From the NCBI RefSeq assembly GCF_004342265.1, contig NZ_SMCS01000004.1, forward strand, positions 1 through 64,000: a DNA stretch of 64,000 nt, given 5' to 3'. Below are positions 1 through 8,893 of the stretch, piece by piece; positions within the stretch are counted from its first letter, which is position 1, and each line of letters starts with the position of its first letter. The notes under the pieces are model-generated. The model worked only from the letters and a program-made list of their open reading frames with translations. It did not search any database and was not told where the DNA came from. The translations under genes and the position numbers were made by a program. This DNA comes from Luteibacter rhizovicinus. Its GTDB lineage: Bacteria; Pseudomonadota; Gammaproteobacteria; Xanthomonadales; Rhodanobacteraceae.

Positions 1-306
1 GAGATCTACAACCACGTGCGCCCGCATCAGGCCATCGGGATGGTGCCGCCGGCAACACGCTATCGCCTCAGTCCGCGACCCTTCCCCGAACGGCTTGACC
101 CGATCACCGAGTACGGCCCCGACGACATCGTCATCGGGGTCGACCAGCGCGGCCGGATCACGCTATTCAAGCGGCCGCTCGTGGTCTCGACGGCGCTTAA
201 AGGCCGGCTCATCGCCGCCCGGCCCCGGCCCGGTCAGGAGGGCGTGTATGACCTCTATTTTGCTCACCACTGGCTCGATGTCGTCGACCTGCGACTACCG
301 CGATAA
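1..306 (+). CDS. IS481-type transposase, C-terminal fragment (cut by window start)
   Basis: The reading frame is open from base 1 and ends at TAA 304-306, so only about the last 101 residues are visible. The start EIYNHVRPHQAIGMVPPATRY is the typical end of an IS481/IS3-type DDE integrase core, where YN..RPH..L/I..PA.RY follows the last catalytic Glu. The catalytic residues would lie upstream of the window. The tail (IVIGVDQRGRITLF, then LKGRLIAARP and YDLYFAHHWL) resembles the small C-terminal beta domain of these transposases. I cannot tell whether the full element is intact. It sits directly beyond the 3' end of the convergent metal-efflux operon. Family call is from motif recognition. Confidence 0.75.
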   Translation, partial: EIYNHVRPHQAIGMVPPATRYRLSPRPFPERLDPITEYGPDDIVIGVDQRGRITLFKRPLVVSTALKGRLIAARPRPGQEGVYDLYFAHHWLDVVDLRLPR

Positions 307-357
307 AGTGTCCACCATGTCCTGGCACACCTGTCCACGATGTCTCCGGTCCATACA
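307..357. mobile_element. Probable terminal end of the IS481-type element
   Basis: Immediately after the transposase stop there are two near-identical 13-mers, TGTCCACCATGTC (309-321) and TGTCCACGATGTC (332-344), followed by TCCGGTCCATACAC. This arrangement is typical of the end of IS481-type elements in this group. The exact boundary and any target duplication cannot be defined because the other end is outside the window. Confidence 0.4.
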
Positions 358-497
358 CGCAGGCAGGGACCCAGTGCGGTGCAGTGGGTTTTCGCGATAT
401 CGGTGATTCAGCACATCCTGTGACCTCGAGGACATCCACAAGACCTGCGATGCGCTTGAGGTGCGGCTCTTCATCGACGTGTCTCCGCCAATCGGAA

Positions 498-538
498 GGA
501 GCCCGGCGGCACCCATGGCGTGGGTGCCGCCGGGCTCC
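498..538 (-). terminator. Strong hairpin downstream of czcA
   Basis: There is a perfect 18-bp inverted repeat (498-515 and 521-538) with a 5-nt loop, about 7 nt after the czcA stop. The stem is very GC-rich. In the czcA direction the sequence after it is TTCCGATTGG, so the U-tract is poor. It is probably a terminator or 3' stabilising hairpin for the efflux operon. Confidence 0.65.
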
Positions 539-544
539 GTTGCC

Positions 545-3500
545 TCACCGCCGCACACGCGCCTCCATCCACTCATAAACAACAGGCAACAACAGCAGCG
601 TCAACAGCGTCGACGTGAAGAGCCCCCCAACCACAACGGTAGCAAGCGGACGCTGTGTCTCAGCACCCACACCGCTGGAAAACAGCATCGGCACCAGCCC
701 AAGAATCGCGACAGTCGCGGTCATCAACACCGGACGCATGCGCAGCACAGCTCCCTGTACAACCGATTCGCGCAGGTCGAGACCGGACAGACGTTGTCTG
801 TCGAGAAAGCTGACCAGCACGATGCCGTTGAGCATTGCCACACCGAAAACAGCGATAAACCCAATCGCCGACGGTACCGACAGATACTGACCCGTAACGG
901 CGAGCGCGACGATGCCGCCGATGGTGGCGAAGGGAACGTTGGCAAGGATCAGCACGGCGCGTCGCAGCGAATTGAACGCCGTATACAGCAACACGAAGAT
1001 GAAGAAGATCGTCGCGGGAACGATGATCGCGAGTCGCTTCATCGCGCGTTGCTGATTGGCGAACGCACCACCCCATTCCGTGTAGTACCCGGTCGGAAGT
1101 TTCACTTCGCGTTCGATAGCCGCGCTGGCATCGCGAACGAAGCTATCGATGTCGCGTCCACGCACGTCCATCTGGATAACGGCATAACGCTGCAACTGCT
1201 CGCGGCGGATGAACGAATAGCCTTCCGCTGCGTCGATGGTCGCCAGCTGGTTCAACTGCACGATGGCTCCGGCAGGCGTACGCAGGGGAATGCGGCCAAT
1301 CGCGGTCAGCGATGCCGTTTCGCTGGCATCGAGACGCACGGCGATATCGAAACGCTTCACGCCGTCCAGAAGCACGGTGACGCCTTCGCCGCCGATGCCA
1401 TTGCGAACTACCGTGAGTACGTCCTCGGCGCTGAGCCCGTAACGCGCGAGCGCGGCACGGTCGACGTCGATGCGTAGCTGCGGCTTGCCGACGTTGGCTT
1501 CGATGGCCAGATCGGCGACGCCTGGAACGTTGGCGAGCGCGTTTTTTATGCGTTCGCCGAAGCGGTCGAGCTGACCCAGATCGTCGCCGTAAAGTTTCAG
1601 GGCAAGCGTGGCGCGTACACCGGAAATCAATTCCTCGATACGCATCTGGATCGGCTGCGTATAACCCACCACGGCGGTGGGCAGCGCGGCGCCGAGCGCT
1701 GCCTGCATATCGCGCTCGAGGGTTTCCAGCGTCTGTCCGCGACGCCATTCGCTCTTCGGTTTCAGTGGCGTATACACCTCCATATAGTTCACGTCCGCCG
1801 TTTCGCCTTTCTCGGCGCGACCGATCATGGCCAGCGTCGTCTCCACTTCGGGGAAATCCCGTGCGATGGTTTCCGACACGGTGCGCGATACCGCGATCGA
1901 TTCGTCGAGCGATGCCGAGGGGATCGACGTGACCCGCCACATCAGGGCGCCTTCTTTCAGATTCGGCATGAACTCCCGGCCAAGGAAAGGGAAGAGCGCG
2001 AGACTGCCGACCAGTGCGGCGACGGCGCCGACGATCACGGCGCGCCGATGCGACAACGCCCAGAGCAGCAAGCGTTCGTAACGACGTTTGAGAAACGCGA
2101 CCCAGCGCAGTTCGTTCTCGGCCTTCGCCCGCAACAACAGGGTCGAAAGCACCGGTACCAACGTCAGCGCAAGCACCAATGAGCCGGCCATGGCGAAGGC
2201 GATGTTGAACGCCATGGGACGGAACATCTTGCCTTCCAGTCCTTCGAGGCTGAACAGCGGAAGGAAGACGACGATGATGATGGCGATGGCGAACGAGATC
2301 GGTCCCGCGACTTCGCGCGCGGCTTCGAGTACCGCTGCGGGGCGATTGTCCGGCAGGCCGGCGGCATGGCGTTCGGCCATGATGCGGAACGTGTTTTCCA
2401 CCATGACTACCGCACCGTCGACCATCATGCCGATACCGATAGCCAGACCCGCCAGCGACATCAGGTTCGCGGACAATCCCGCCTGCTCCATGCCGATGAA
2501 GGCGATCAGCATCGCCAACGGCAGGGCAACAACCACGACGAGCGCGCTGCGCAGTTCGCCCAGAAACAGGAACAGCAGGACGGCGACCAGCAGCGAGCCT
2601 TCCACCAGCGCGCGCACGGCCGTGCCAACGGCGGCATCGACGAGATCGGTACGCTGGTAAACCGGCTTGACCACGACGCCCGGCGGTAACGTCCGGCTGA
2701 TCGCGTCGAGCTTCGTGCGTACCGCTTCGACCACGCTTCCTGCGTTCTCGCCGATGCGCGCCAGCGCCTGTCCGAGCACCACTTCCTTGCCGTCGCGCGT
2801 GACGGCACCGGTGCGCGGCGCGCCTCCCTCGATCACGACAGCGACGTCGCGTATGCGTACGGGCGTTCCGTCTTCGGACTTCAGCACCACGTTGCCGATA
2901 TCCGTGGCATCGCGCAGCAACGCCTGCCCACGCACGAGATATTGCTCGCGGCCGACATCGATAGCGTTGCCGCCCGCCTGTGCGTTATTCGTTTCCAGCG
3001 CTGTAATCAGGTCCCGAAAGCCGAGTCCGTGCGCGATCAGTTTCGTCGGGTCGACACGCACCTGGTACTGCTTCTCGCGCCCGCCCCATGAAGCGACATC
3101 GTCGACACCCGGAACGGTGCGGAGCAGGACGCGAAGATTCCAGTCCTGCAGCGAGCGCAGTTCCATATCGTCCGGCGCGGTGGCGTCGGGCGTTGCGCGT
3201 TCCACCGTGTACCAGAACACCTGGCCGAGACCGGACGTGTTCGGTCCCAGTTCGGGTTTGCCGTAACCCGCGGGGAGACGATCGCCCGCCTGTTGCAGTC
3301 GTTCGTTGACCAGCTGGCGCGCAAACCAGACATCCATGCTGTCCTCGAAATACACCGAGACATAGGACAGCCCGAACAGGCTGACCGAGCGGACCTCCTG
3401 CACGTTCGGCAATCCAGCCAGCGCCGATTCCACCGGCGTGGTGAGCAGGCGTTCGACATCCTCGGCCGCGAGGCCCGACGCTTCCGTATAGACGTTCACC

Positions 3501-3637
3501 TGTACCGGTGTGACATCCGGAAAGGCGTCGATGGGCAGGTTGCGTACGGCACGGTAGCCAAAGAGTGCGACGACCGCGAAGCCGATCAGCACGAGGAACC
3601 GGTAACGCAGGGAGATTTCAACGATCCGGGTAAGCAT
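545..3637 (-). CDS. czcA: HME-RND heavy-metal efflux pump, inner-membrane subunit (CzcA/CusA family)
   Basis: This 1030-aa proton-driven RND transporter would export divalent metal ions across the envelope with CzcB and CzcC. The N-terminus (ISLRYRFLVLIGFAVVALFG) is the first membrane helix, followed by LPIDAFPDVTPVQVNVYTEA, the family signature. In transmembrane helix 4 the run GIGMMVDGAVVMVEN carries Asp407 and Glu414. The extra acidic residue that CzcA itself has in DFG is Ala-Ile-Gly here (399-401). The periplasmic position that holds a copper-binding Met in CusA reads IPSASL, so Cu/Ag specificity is unlikely; Zn, Co, Cd or Ni is more plausible but unproven. The start codon overlaps the czcB stop by one base (TGATG), indicating translational coupling. 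Length is normal for the family. Confidence 0.92.
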   Translation of the reverse strand: MLTRIVEISLRYRFLVLIGFAVVALFGYRAVRNLPIDAFPDVTPVQVNVYTEASGLAAEDVERLLTTPVESALAGLPNVQEVRSVSLFGLSYVSVYFEDSMDVWFARQLVNERLQQAGDRLPAGYGKPELGPNTSGLGQVFWYTVERATPDATAPDDMELRSLQDWNLRVLLRTVPGVDDVASWGGREKQYQVRVDPTKLIAHGLGFRDLITALETNNAQAGGNAIDVGREQYLVRGQALLRDATDIGNVVLKSEDGTPVRIRDVAVVIEGGAPRTGAVTRDGKEVVLGQALARIGENAGSVVEAVRTKLDAISRTLPPGVVVKPVYQRTDLVDAAVGTAVRALVEGSLLVAVLLFLFLGELRSALVVVVALPLAMLIAFIGMEQAGLSANLMSLAGLAIGIGMMVDGAVVMVENTFRIMAERHAAGLPDNRPAAVLEAAREVAGPISFAIAIIIVVFLPLFSLEGLEGKMFRPMAFNIAFAMAGSLVLALTLVPVLSTLLLRAKAENELRWVAFLKRRYERLLLWALSHRRAVIVGAVAALVGSLALFPFLGREFMPNLKEGALMWRVTSIPSASLDESIAVSRTVSETIARDFPEVETTLAMIGRAEKGETADVNYMEVYTPLKPKSEWRRGQTLETLERDMQAALGAALPTAVVGYTQPIQMRIEELISGVRATLALKLYGDDLGQLDRFGERIKNALANVPGVADLAIEANVGKPQLRIDVDRAALARYGLSAEDVLTVVRNGIGGEGVTVLLDGVKRFDIAVRLDASETASLTAIGRIPLRTPAGAIVQLNQLATIDAAEGYSFIRREQLQRYAVIQMDVRGRDIDSFVRDASAAIEREVKLPTGYYTEWGGAFANQQRAMKRLAIIVPATIFFIFVLLYTAFNSLRRAVLILANVPFATIGGIVALAVTGQYLSVPSAIGFIAVFGVAMLNGIVLVSFLDRQRLSGLDLRESVVQGAVLRMRPVLMTATVAILGLVPMLFSSGVGAETQRPLATVVVGGLFTSTLLTLLLLPVVYEWMEARVRR

Positions 3638-4725
3638 CAGTCGTCTCCCAGCTCGGAGCGGAGCAGGCGCGCCTTGAGCGCGAATGCACCCTTGCGCACA
3701 TATGCGTCGCCGGCCGCGATGCCCTGCGTGACGACGGTCCAGCCGTCGCGCGTTTCGCCGGTAGTGACCGGCACGGGTTCGAATCGGCCTTCGCTGCGAA
3801 CGACGAAGACGGTCGGCTGGTTGCGCAGGAGCACGATGGATTCCGCGGGAACGGCCAGACTCGGCCTGGCGTCGCCGGCATCGATGCGCACGTCGACCAG
3901 TTCGCCGGGATGCAGCTGATCGTCGCGGTTGTCGACCTGGAGGCGGACGGCCACCGTTCGCGTGCGCTCGTCGGTCTGGTGCCCACGCCGGAGAACGACG
4001 GCGGGCAAGGTCACGCCGTGAGCGACGACTTCGGCAGCGGCATCCGTGGTGACGCGCGCGGCATCGGCGGGAGGCATACGGGCTTCGACCCAGATGTGGT
4101 TTTCCTGCACGACGGTGAATAGCGTGCGGCCGGCGGCGACGCGTTCGCCCACGAGGAAGTCGTCGGTGGTGACCCGACCGCCGACCGGAGAGAGCAGGGC
4201 GTAGCTGCCGTCCGCACGGGCGGAGCCGCCACGGATGACCTGCGTGACCTGGGCTTCGGACAGGCCATAAGCGCGCAGTCTAGCAACGGCCTGATCCCGC
4301 GCGACGCGCGCTTCGTTATAGCGTCGTGCCGAGACCGCCTGTTCGCCCAGCGCGGCGACGCGACGCCAGTCGGCGTCGGCGACGATAAGCGCGCCTTGTG
4401 TCTGGGCGACCTCGACGCTTGAAAGCGTCACGAGCGGTTGTCCGGCTTTCACGATGTCGCCGAGGCGAGCGTTGCGCGTGACGACGTGCGAGTCGATACG
4501 TGGCGATACCAGCACGGTGGAATAGGCGTCGGCGCGCACTTCGCCCGGCGCGGCGAGGCGTTCGCTGAGCGTGCGTGTACCGGCTGTGTCGACGACGATG
4601 CCGGCGGCGGCGATCGCGGCCTTGTCCATCGCAAGTGGCGACGATGCCGGTTCGGCGGCTTGCAGCGACGTCGCGATGGCGAGGGCTATCGCCGCGACAA
4701 GGAGGCGTGGGTTCGGGGTTTTCAT
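3637..4725 (-). CDS. czcB: Metal efflux periplasmic adaptor (membrane fusion protein, CzcB-like)
   Basis: A 362-aa HlyD-type adaptor that should bridge CzcA and CzcC in the periplasm. MKTPNPRLLVAAIALAIATS followed by LQAAEP is a signal peptide. A lipoyl/barrel-sandwich region (VVTRNARLGDIVKAGQPLVT), an alpha-hairpin with AQTQGALIVAD, a second half-barrel (LLSPVGGRVTTDDFLVGERV) and a C-terminal membrane-proximal region follow in normal order. I start at the ATG at 4725 rather than ten codons upstream, because this ATG overlaps the czcC stop as ATGA and begins the signal peptide. It lacks the His-rich N-terminal metal-binding extension of classical CzcB. Confidence 0.9.
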   Translation of the reverse strand: MKTPNPRLLVAAIALAIATSLQAAEPASSPLAMDKAAIAAAGIVVDTAGTRTLSERLAAPGEVRADAYSTVLVSPRIDSHVVTRNARLGDIVKAGQPLVTLSSVEVAQTQGALIVADADWRRVAALGEQAVSARRYNEARVARDQAVARLRAYGLSEAQVTQVIRGGSARADGSYALLSPVGGRVTTDDFLVGERVAAGRTLFTVVQENHIWVEARMPPADAARVTTDAAAEVVAHGVTLPAVVLRRGHQTDERTRTVAVRLQVDNRDDQLHPGELVDVRIDAGDARPSLAVPAESIVLLRNQPTVFVVRSEGRFEPVPVTTGETRDGWTVVTQGIAAGDAYVRKGAFALKARLLRSELGDD

Positions 4726-5963
4726 GGAGTGTCCTTGCCGGATCCGTCGATCCATTCGTTGAGACGGCCGGCGGCCGCGAGATAGTCGAACCAGGCTTGC
4801 CAGAGACGGCTTTCGAGCTCGATGCCCGCCAGCGCGGTGTCAAGGCTCTGTTTCAGCTGGACGAGATAGTCGGAGGTGCCGATTTCGCCGGCGCTCCAGA
4901 GTTTTTCGAGTAGCGCGGCACGCTCGTCGTAAGCGCCGGCGCGACCGCGCCGGAAGGCTTCGGCCGCCGTGCGCAGCGCGGCATAGCGCGCACGCGTTTC
5001 CCGCTGCCGGGCACCCAGCTGCATGGCGCTGGCGCGTGTGTTCGCCGACGCGGCCGCGCTATCCGCGCGACTGGCGTCGACATCGGCGCGACCGGTGTTC
5101 AGTACCGGCAAGGGGATCGAGAGGCTGAGTCCGATGACGCGATCGTTGATCGCGCCCGCTCGTACGCGCCCGCCCGTGAACCCGATAGTCGGGTCGGGAA
5201 TGCGCGCGCGCCGGGCGACGTCGACCGCTGCGTCGGCTTCGGCTTCGCGGCCGCGTGCCAGAAGGGATTCCGGCAGCGCGTCGATGGCCGTGTTCATCAC
5301 ACTATCGGAAGCCGGGGGCAGTGCCGTGGGAATCGCCGGGATATCGCTGGTGGCGGCGATGGCGCTGAGCGAGGCCTGAGCCGCGGCTTCGTCCGCGGTA
5401 AGCGTGGCCTGCTGGATTTCGGCTTCGCCGAGCGCGAGGCCGGCCAGGTCGCGCTCGGGACTGGCGATGTCGCCGACAGCCAGACGCTTGACCGCCAGCG
5501 CGTCGAACCGGCGCATCAGATCGACGCGATGCCGGCCCATCTCGCTTCGCCGGGTCGCTAGCGCGGTCGTGGTCCATGCGCTGAGCCAGCGGGTGGCGAG
5601 ATCCCGCTGGGTCAGCGCGTACGACAGGTCGCTGCTGGCGAACGCGGCCTGGCCCGCGCGCGTTCGCGCGGCGCGTTTGCCGGACACATCCAGGGCAAGA
5701 CTCAGTCCCGCCGTGCGCCGGTTGACGTCGGCGTTTTCGGCATCCAGCGACAGGGTGGGGTTGTAAAGCGGTTGCGCGGCGGCGTCGGCGCGCGCACGAG
5801 CGGCGTCACGGTTGGCGCGGGCGACATCGAGTTCCGGGCTGGCGGCCCAGACGCGACGCACCGCGTCGCGCAGTTCCGCCGGGGCAGCGGGGGGCGTCGC
5901 GTTCGCCAGGGCGGCGAACAGCAGACAGACGGCGCCGATGGGCACCGTACGTTTGGCGTACAT
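4722..5963 (-). CDS. czcC: Outer-membrane efflux channel of the metal pump (TolC/CzcC family)
   Basis: A 413-aa TolC-like outer-membrane factor. A signal peptide (MYAKRTVPIGAVCLLFAALANA) is followed by two long alpha-helical OEP repeats rich in Ala, Arg and Asp. The motif PLYNPTLSLDAEN, roughly 80 residues in, and the second-repeat motif IGLSLSIPLPVLNTGRADVD match the strand/hairpin segments of OEP domains. It is the first gene of the three-gene efflux operon and overlaps czcB by 4 nt (ATGA). It forms the exit duct; substrate choice is set by the RND subunit. Confidence 0.88.
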   Translation of the reverse strand: MYAKRTVPIGAVCLLFAALANATPPAAPAELRDAVRRVWAASPELDVARANRDAARARADAAAQPLYNPTLSLDAENADVNRRTAGLSLALDVSGKRAARTRAGQAAFASSDLSYALTQRDLATRWLSAWTTTALATRRSEMGRHRVDLMRRFDALAVKRLAVGDIASPERDLAGLALGEAEIQQATLTADEAAAQASLSAIAATSDIPAIPTALPPASDSVMNTAIDALPESLLARGREAEADAAVDVARRARIPDPTIGFTGGRVRAGAINDRVIGLSLSIPLPVLNTGRADVDASRADSAAASANTRASAMQLGARQRETRARYAALRTAAEAFRRGRAGAYDERAALLEKLWSAGEIGTSDYLVQLKQSLDTALAGIELESRLWQAWFDYLAAAGRLNEWIDGSGKDTP

Positions 5964-6022
5964 GGGTATTTCTCCTGAAGACAGTCACGAGCGACGCGAA
6001 GGCGTCGCAATGGCGGATGTCG

Positions 6023-6394
6023 TCAGGCGATGGGAGGGCGAAAGAGCGAGCCGGTGGCGCGCTGCCGTGTGTCGGGATGCGACACCGTTTCGACGAAGCT
6101 GGTGTCGATAGGCGTCAGTCGGGCGATAGCGGTCGCGGGCATGGGCGAGGCGTGGGCACAGGCACAGTGGCAGCCCCCCTGTTCGCCCAGCAGGCAGTCG
6201 CCGTCCGGCAGGTCGCTGGGTGCGCTTACGGTCACGCCGCCATCGAACCCCGTACGCACGCCCGGGCCGTCCTCGATGCACACCGTCGCGGCGGCAAGCC
6301 GGACGAAGAACACCATCAGCGCCAACACCATGAAGCCGCGATGGCGGCGCAGGTACTGGAGCAGGGAGGAGGAGGGGCGATGCATCCGCGTCAT
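6023..6394 (-). CDS. Small membrane-anchored Cys/His-rich protein upstream of czcCBA
   Basis: This 123-aa protein has a basic N-terminus, one hydrophobic segment (FMVLALMVFFVRLAAATV, about 21-38) and a periplasmic tail containing the cluster CLLGEQGGCHCACAHAS (about 67-83), which could bind metal. It ends in LFRPPIA, like other small proteins found beside metal-resistance operons. It reads in the same direction as czcCBA with a 59-nt gap, so it is likely cotranscribed. A role in metal binding or sensing is inferred only from residue content and position; I do not recognise a characterised family. An ATG three codons in is an equally possible start. Confidence 0.6.
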   Translation of the reverse strand: MTRMHRPSSSLLQYLRRHRGFMVLALMVFFVRLAAATVCIEDGPGVRTGFDGGVTVSAPSDLPDGDCLLGEQGGCHCACAHASPMPATAIARLTPIDTSFVETVSHPDTRQRATGSLFRPPIA

Positions 6395-6453
6395 GCTAGG
6401 TGAACCCGTCGGTCACGGCAATGCATGCTTCGGGCCGAACGCTCGCCAGGCCT

Positions 6454-6592
6454 TGTAGGAGCCCGCTTGCGGGCGAAAGCCAACGGGGCGGCGATGCCAT
6501 GAGTGACATCCGCAGCCCGTAGCTCGGGCTCGCGGAGGTGAGTATCCGTCTTCCTCGCCCCGTTGGCTTTCGCCCGCAAGCGGGCTCCTACA
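6454..6592. repeat. 139-bp palindromic repeat (REP doublet), copy A
   Basis: Perfect 37-bp terminal inverted repeats, beginning TGTAGGAGCCCGCTTGCGGG, flank a core that has its own hairpin (GCAGCCCG...CGGGCTCGC). The same unit occurs near 8894, 26186, 30839, 31908 and 49491. Copy A lies between the divergent efflux and sensor-kinase genes. In layout it resembles a BIME: two REP sequences facing each other. Confidence 0.85.
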
Positions 6593-6609
6593 GAGGTATT
6601 TATGCGTTT

Positions 6610-6621
6610 GTAAACGTTTAC
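6610..6621. promoter_or_regulatory. Perfect 12-bp palindrome GTAAACGTTTAC, candidate LacI-family operator
   Basis: GTAAACGTTTAC sits 75 nt upstream of the hybrid kinase start. A palindrome centred on CG with this sequence is the classic shape of LacI/GalR-family operators (and CcpA/PurR-like sites). No LacI-type regulator is encoded in the window, so the cognate protein is unknown. Confidence 0.4.
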
Positions 6622-6695
6622 GTGCCTAGGAGGGTATCGGCCGGGGAGCCAGTTCGCTCTAGACTGGCCCCCTGAAGAGCACAGGGGCAGTTGGA

Positions 6696-8873
6696 ATGGG
6701 GATCGATCGGGGAAACGCGGGCGAGGTGGCTGAGTCCGCCCTGCTCGTGGATGTGGCGACGCGCCTCCGGCACCCGCGTATCGACCGCATCGTTGCCTCG
6801 TTCCGCGAGCACCATGTGTCCGTGATGCGCGCGGTCCTGCTCGGCCTGACCACGATCTGGACGGCCTACTGGCTCAATGGAAGTCAGTTGCCCATGAAGG
6901 CCGACGCGCACTCGGCGTTCCCCCTTGCCATGGCGCTGTTCGTGCTGAGCGTCGTCTGGATGCTGTGCATCCGCGCGGCCTGGCTGCGCGACAGCACCCG
7001 GGTGGACGCCGTGGGCGTCATCGCCAACTTCGTCATGACCGGCGCGCTGCTGAAGGCCGGCTTCATGCTGGTCATTACGCTGAGCGCCGTGCTGCCGTTC
7101 CTTTCGGTGGCCGTGGGGGCCCGGTACGGACGGCGCCCCTTCATCGCCAGCATCGGGGCATCCCTGATCATCCTGGGCGTGAGTGCTCCGGCCGGTTACT
7201 GGATCAGCCGGCCCGCTTACGCGCTGTATGCGCTGGCGCTGGTCATCATCCTGCCGATCACGATCTTCCGCATGATGGACGCGTTGCGCGTGGTATCGGT
7301 GGAAGCCATCGCATCGCGCGAGGCCCAGCACCGGTTCATTTCGATGATGAGCCACGAGATGCGCACGCCGCTCAATACCGTCATTCATTCCGCGGCGCTG
7401 ATCGATACCGGCGCGATGGCCGAGGACCAGCGCCGGCTGGTGGCGCTGCTGGCCTCGAACGCGAACGCGTTGCTCCATCGGGTCAATGCGGTACTCGACG
7501 TCGCGTCGTTCAACGGAGGCCGTCTGACGTTGCGGCACCAGTCGTTTACTTTCGACGAAGTGCTGGCCACGGTGCGCGATGTCTGCCGTTCCCATGCCGT
7601 GGAAAAGAATATTTCCCTTTCGCTGGTCTGCGCACCGGTCGCGAACGGCGTGTTCAAGGGCGATCCGGGTCGCATCGAGCAGGTGCTGAGCAACCTGGTA
7701 TCCAATGCCGTGAAGTTCACGCCAACGGGCGGTCGCGTCGAGGTGGCCATCACGCTGTCCGCGTCGCCGGGGGGCATGGGCGACTCGATTCTGTGCACCG
7801 TTGCCGATACGGGCGTCGGCATCGCCGACGAGGACAAGGCGCGCATCTTCCGTCCTTTCCATCAGGTCAGCGGAGGCGCGGCAAGAACCAACGACGGCGT
7901 CGGCCTCGGGCTTTATATCGTGCGCAGCGTGTCCGATCAGATGAACGGCGCGCTCGATGTTGCCGACCGGGCCGGCGGTGGCAGTATTTTCTCGTGGCGT
8001 TTTCCGCTGGTGCGGGCGCCGGTCGGTACGAAAGCGTCCTCGGAATTGTCCGTGGCCGATCGTCTCGACGAGCATCGCGCTCGCGTGCCGGCACTCGAGT
8101 GCCTGGTGGTGGACGACAATGCTTCCAATTGCGAAATCATCGGCCGCATTCTTCATCGAGCGGGACACATCGCCACGTTCAGTACGAACGGGAACCAGGC
8201 GGTCGAATGCATCGCGGCGCATAGCTTCGATGTGGTCTTCATGGATTTGCATATGCCCGGCGGCTCGGGCTGGGACGTGATCCGGCGCATCGAGCATGCG
8301 GCCAGTGCCAGCCGCATGCCGCCCATCGTGATGCTCAGTGCCGATTCCAGCCAGGATGCGATCCGCATGGCATTCAAAGGCGGCGCCCGCGCTTATCTGA
8401 CCAAACCGATCCCGACGGCGCGTCTGCTCGACGTACTCGAATCCATCGCCGAGGAACGTCGTCTCGAACGCTTCTCGCGGACGTGGCAGCCGGCAATCGA
8501 TCCGCCCGTGGGCAGGCGGGGCGACGCCGTTCCCCTGGAGGATATGCGCGAACTGGTCTCGCCACGGGAGCTTCGCCAGTTCGTGGACCTTTGCGACGAT
8601 GCAATGCGCACGCACGGCAAGTCCCTGCGCGATGCATTGACGCGCGGCGAATATCCGGATGCGTCCGAAGCGCTGCATTCGTTGAAGAATGTCGTCGGCA
8701 ACCTGGGAGTGCCGGGTGCGACCCGTGTCTGCGACGACCTGGGTGTGCTGATCGACGCCGGCACCGGCATGGCCGGTGCGATCTTCGAACTCGACAGCCT
8801 GCTGCGTTCGGCGCATCGCTTCGTCGAGGAGCAACGTCTGCGTTTGAATGAGGCGAGCCGGGCCGACGCGTAG
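6696..8873 (+). CDS. RpfC-like hybrid sensor histidine kinase (TM - HisKA - HATPase - REC - HPt)
   Basis: A 725-aa inner-membrane hybrid kinase. Six predicted membrane helices lie at about 43-61, 75-93, 104-119, 122-140, 147-165 and 175-194. They are followed by HisKA with SHEMRTPLN (His220), an ATPase domain (N-box LSNLVSNAVKF, G1 DTGVGIAD, G2 GVGLGLYIV), a receiver with FMDLHMP (Asp517) and Lys570, and a C-terminal HPt with ALHSLKNVVGNLG (His661). Length and domain order match RpfC, the DSF quorum sensor of xanthomonads (about 726 aa). No rpfF or rpfG is adjacent, so the signal and output partner are unknown. All phospho-relay residues are present. It stands alone between two palindromic repeats. 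Confidence 0.85.
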   Translation: MGIDRGNAGEVAESALLVDVATRLRHPRIDRIVASFREHHVSVMRAVLLGLTTIWTAYWLNGSQLPMKADAHSAFPLAMALFVLSVVWMLCIRAAWLRDSTRVDAVGVIANFVMTGALLKAGFMLVITLSAVLPFLSVAVGARYGRRPFIASIGASLIILGVSAPAGYWISRPAYALYALALVIILPITIFRMMDALRVVSVEAIASREAQHRFISMMSHEMRTPLNTVIHSAALIDTGAMAEDQRRLVALLASNANALLHRVNAVLDVASFNGGRLTLRHQSFTFDEVLATVRDVCRSHAVEKNISLSLVCAPVANGVFKGDPGRIEQVLSNLVSNAVKFTPTGGRVEVAITLSASPGGMGDSILCTVADTGVGIADEDKARIFRPFHQVSGGAARTNDGVGLGLYIVRSVSDQMNGALDVADRAGGGSIFSWRFPLVRAPVGTKASSELSVADRLDEHRARVPALECLVVDDNASNCEIIGRILHRAGHIATFSTNGNQAVECIAAHSFDVVFMDLHMPGGSGWDVIRRIEHAASASRMPPIVMLSADSSQDAIRMAFKGGARAYLTKPIPTARLLDVLESIAEERRLERFSRTWQPAIDPPVGRRGDAVPLEDMRELVSPRELRQFVDLCDDAMRTHGKSLRDALTRGEYPDASEALHSLKNVVGNLGVPGATRVCDDLGVLIDAGTGMAGAIFELDSLLRSAHRFVEEQRLRLNEASRADA

Positions 8874-8893
8874 AGCGGAAGCTGACCTCAATC

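Noticed and set aside
6454-6592. CRISPR-like repeats
   Set aside because: The repeats are dispersed singly, each is palindromic over about 139 bp, and no short direct repeats with unique spacers occur.
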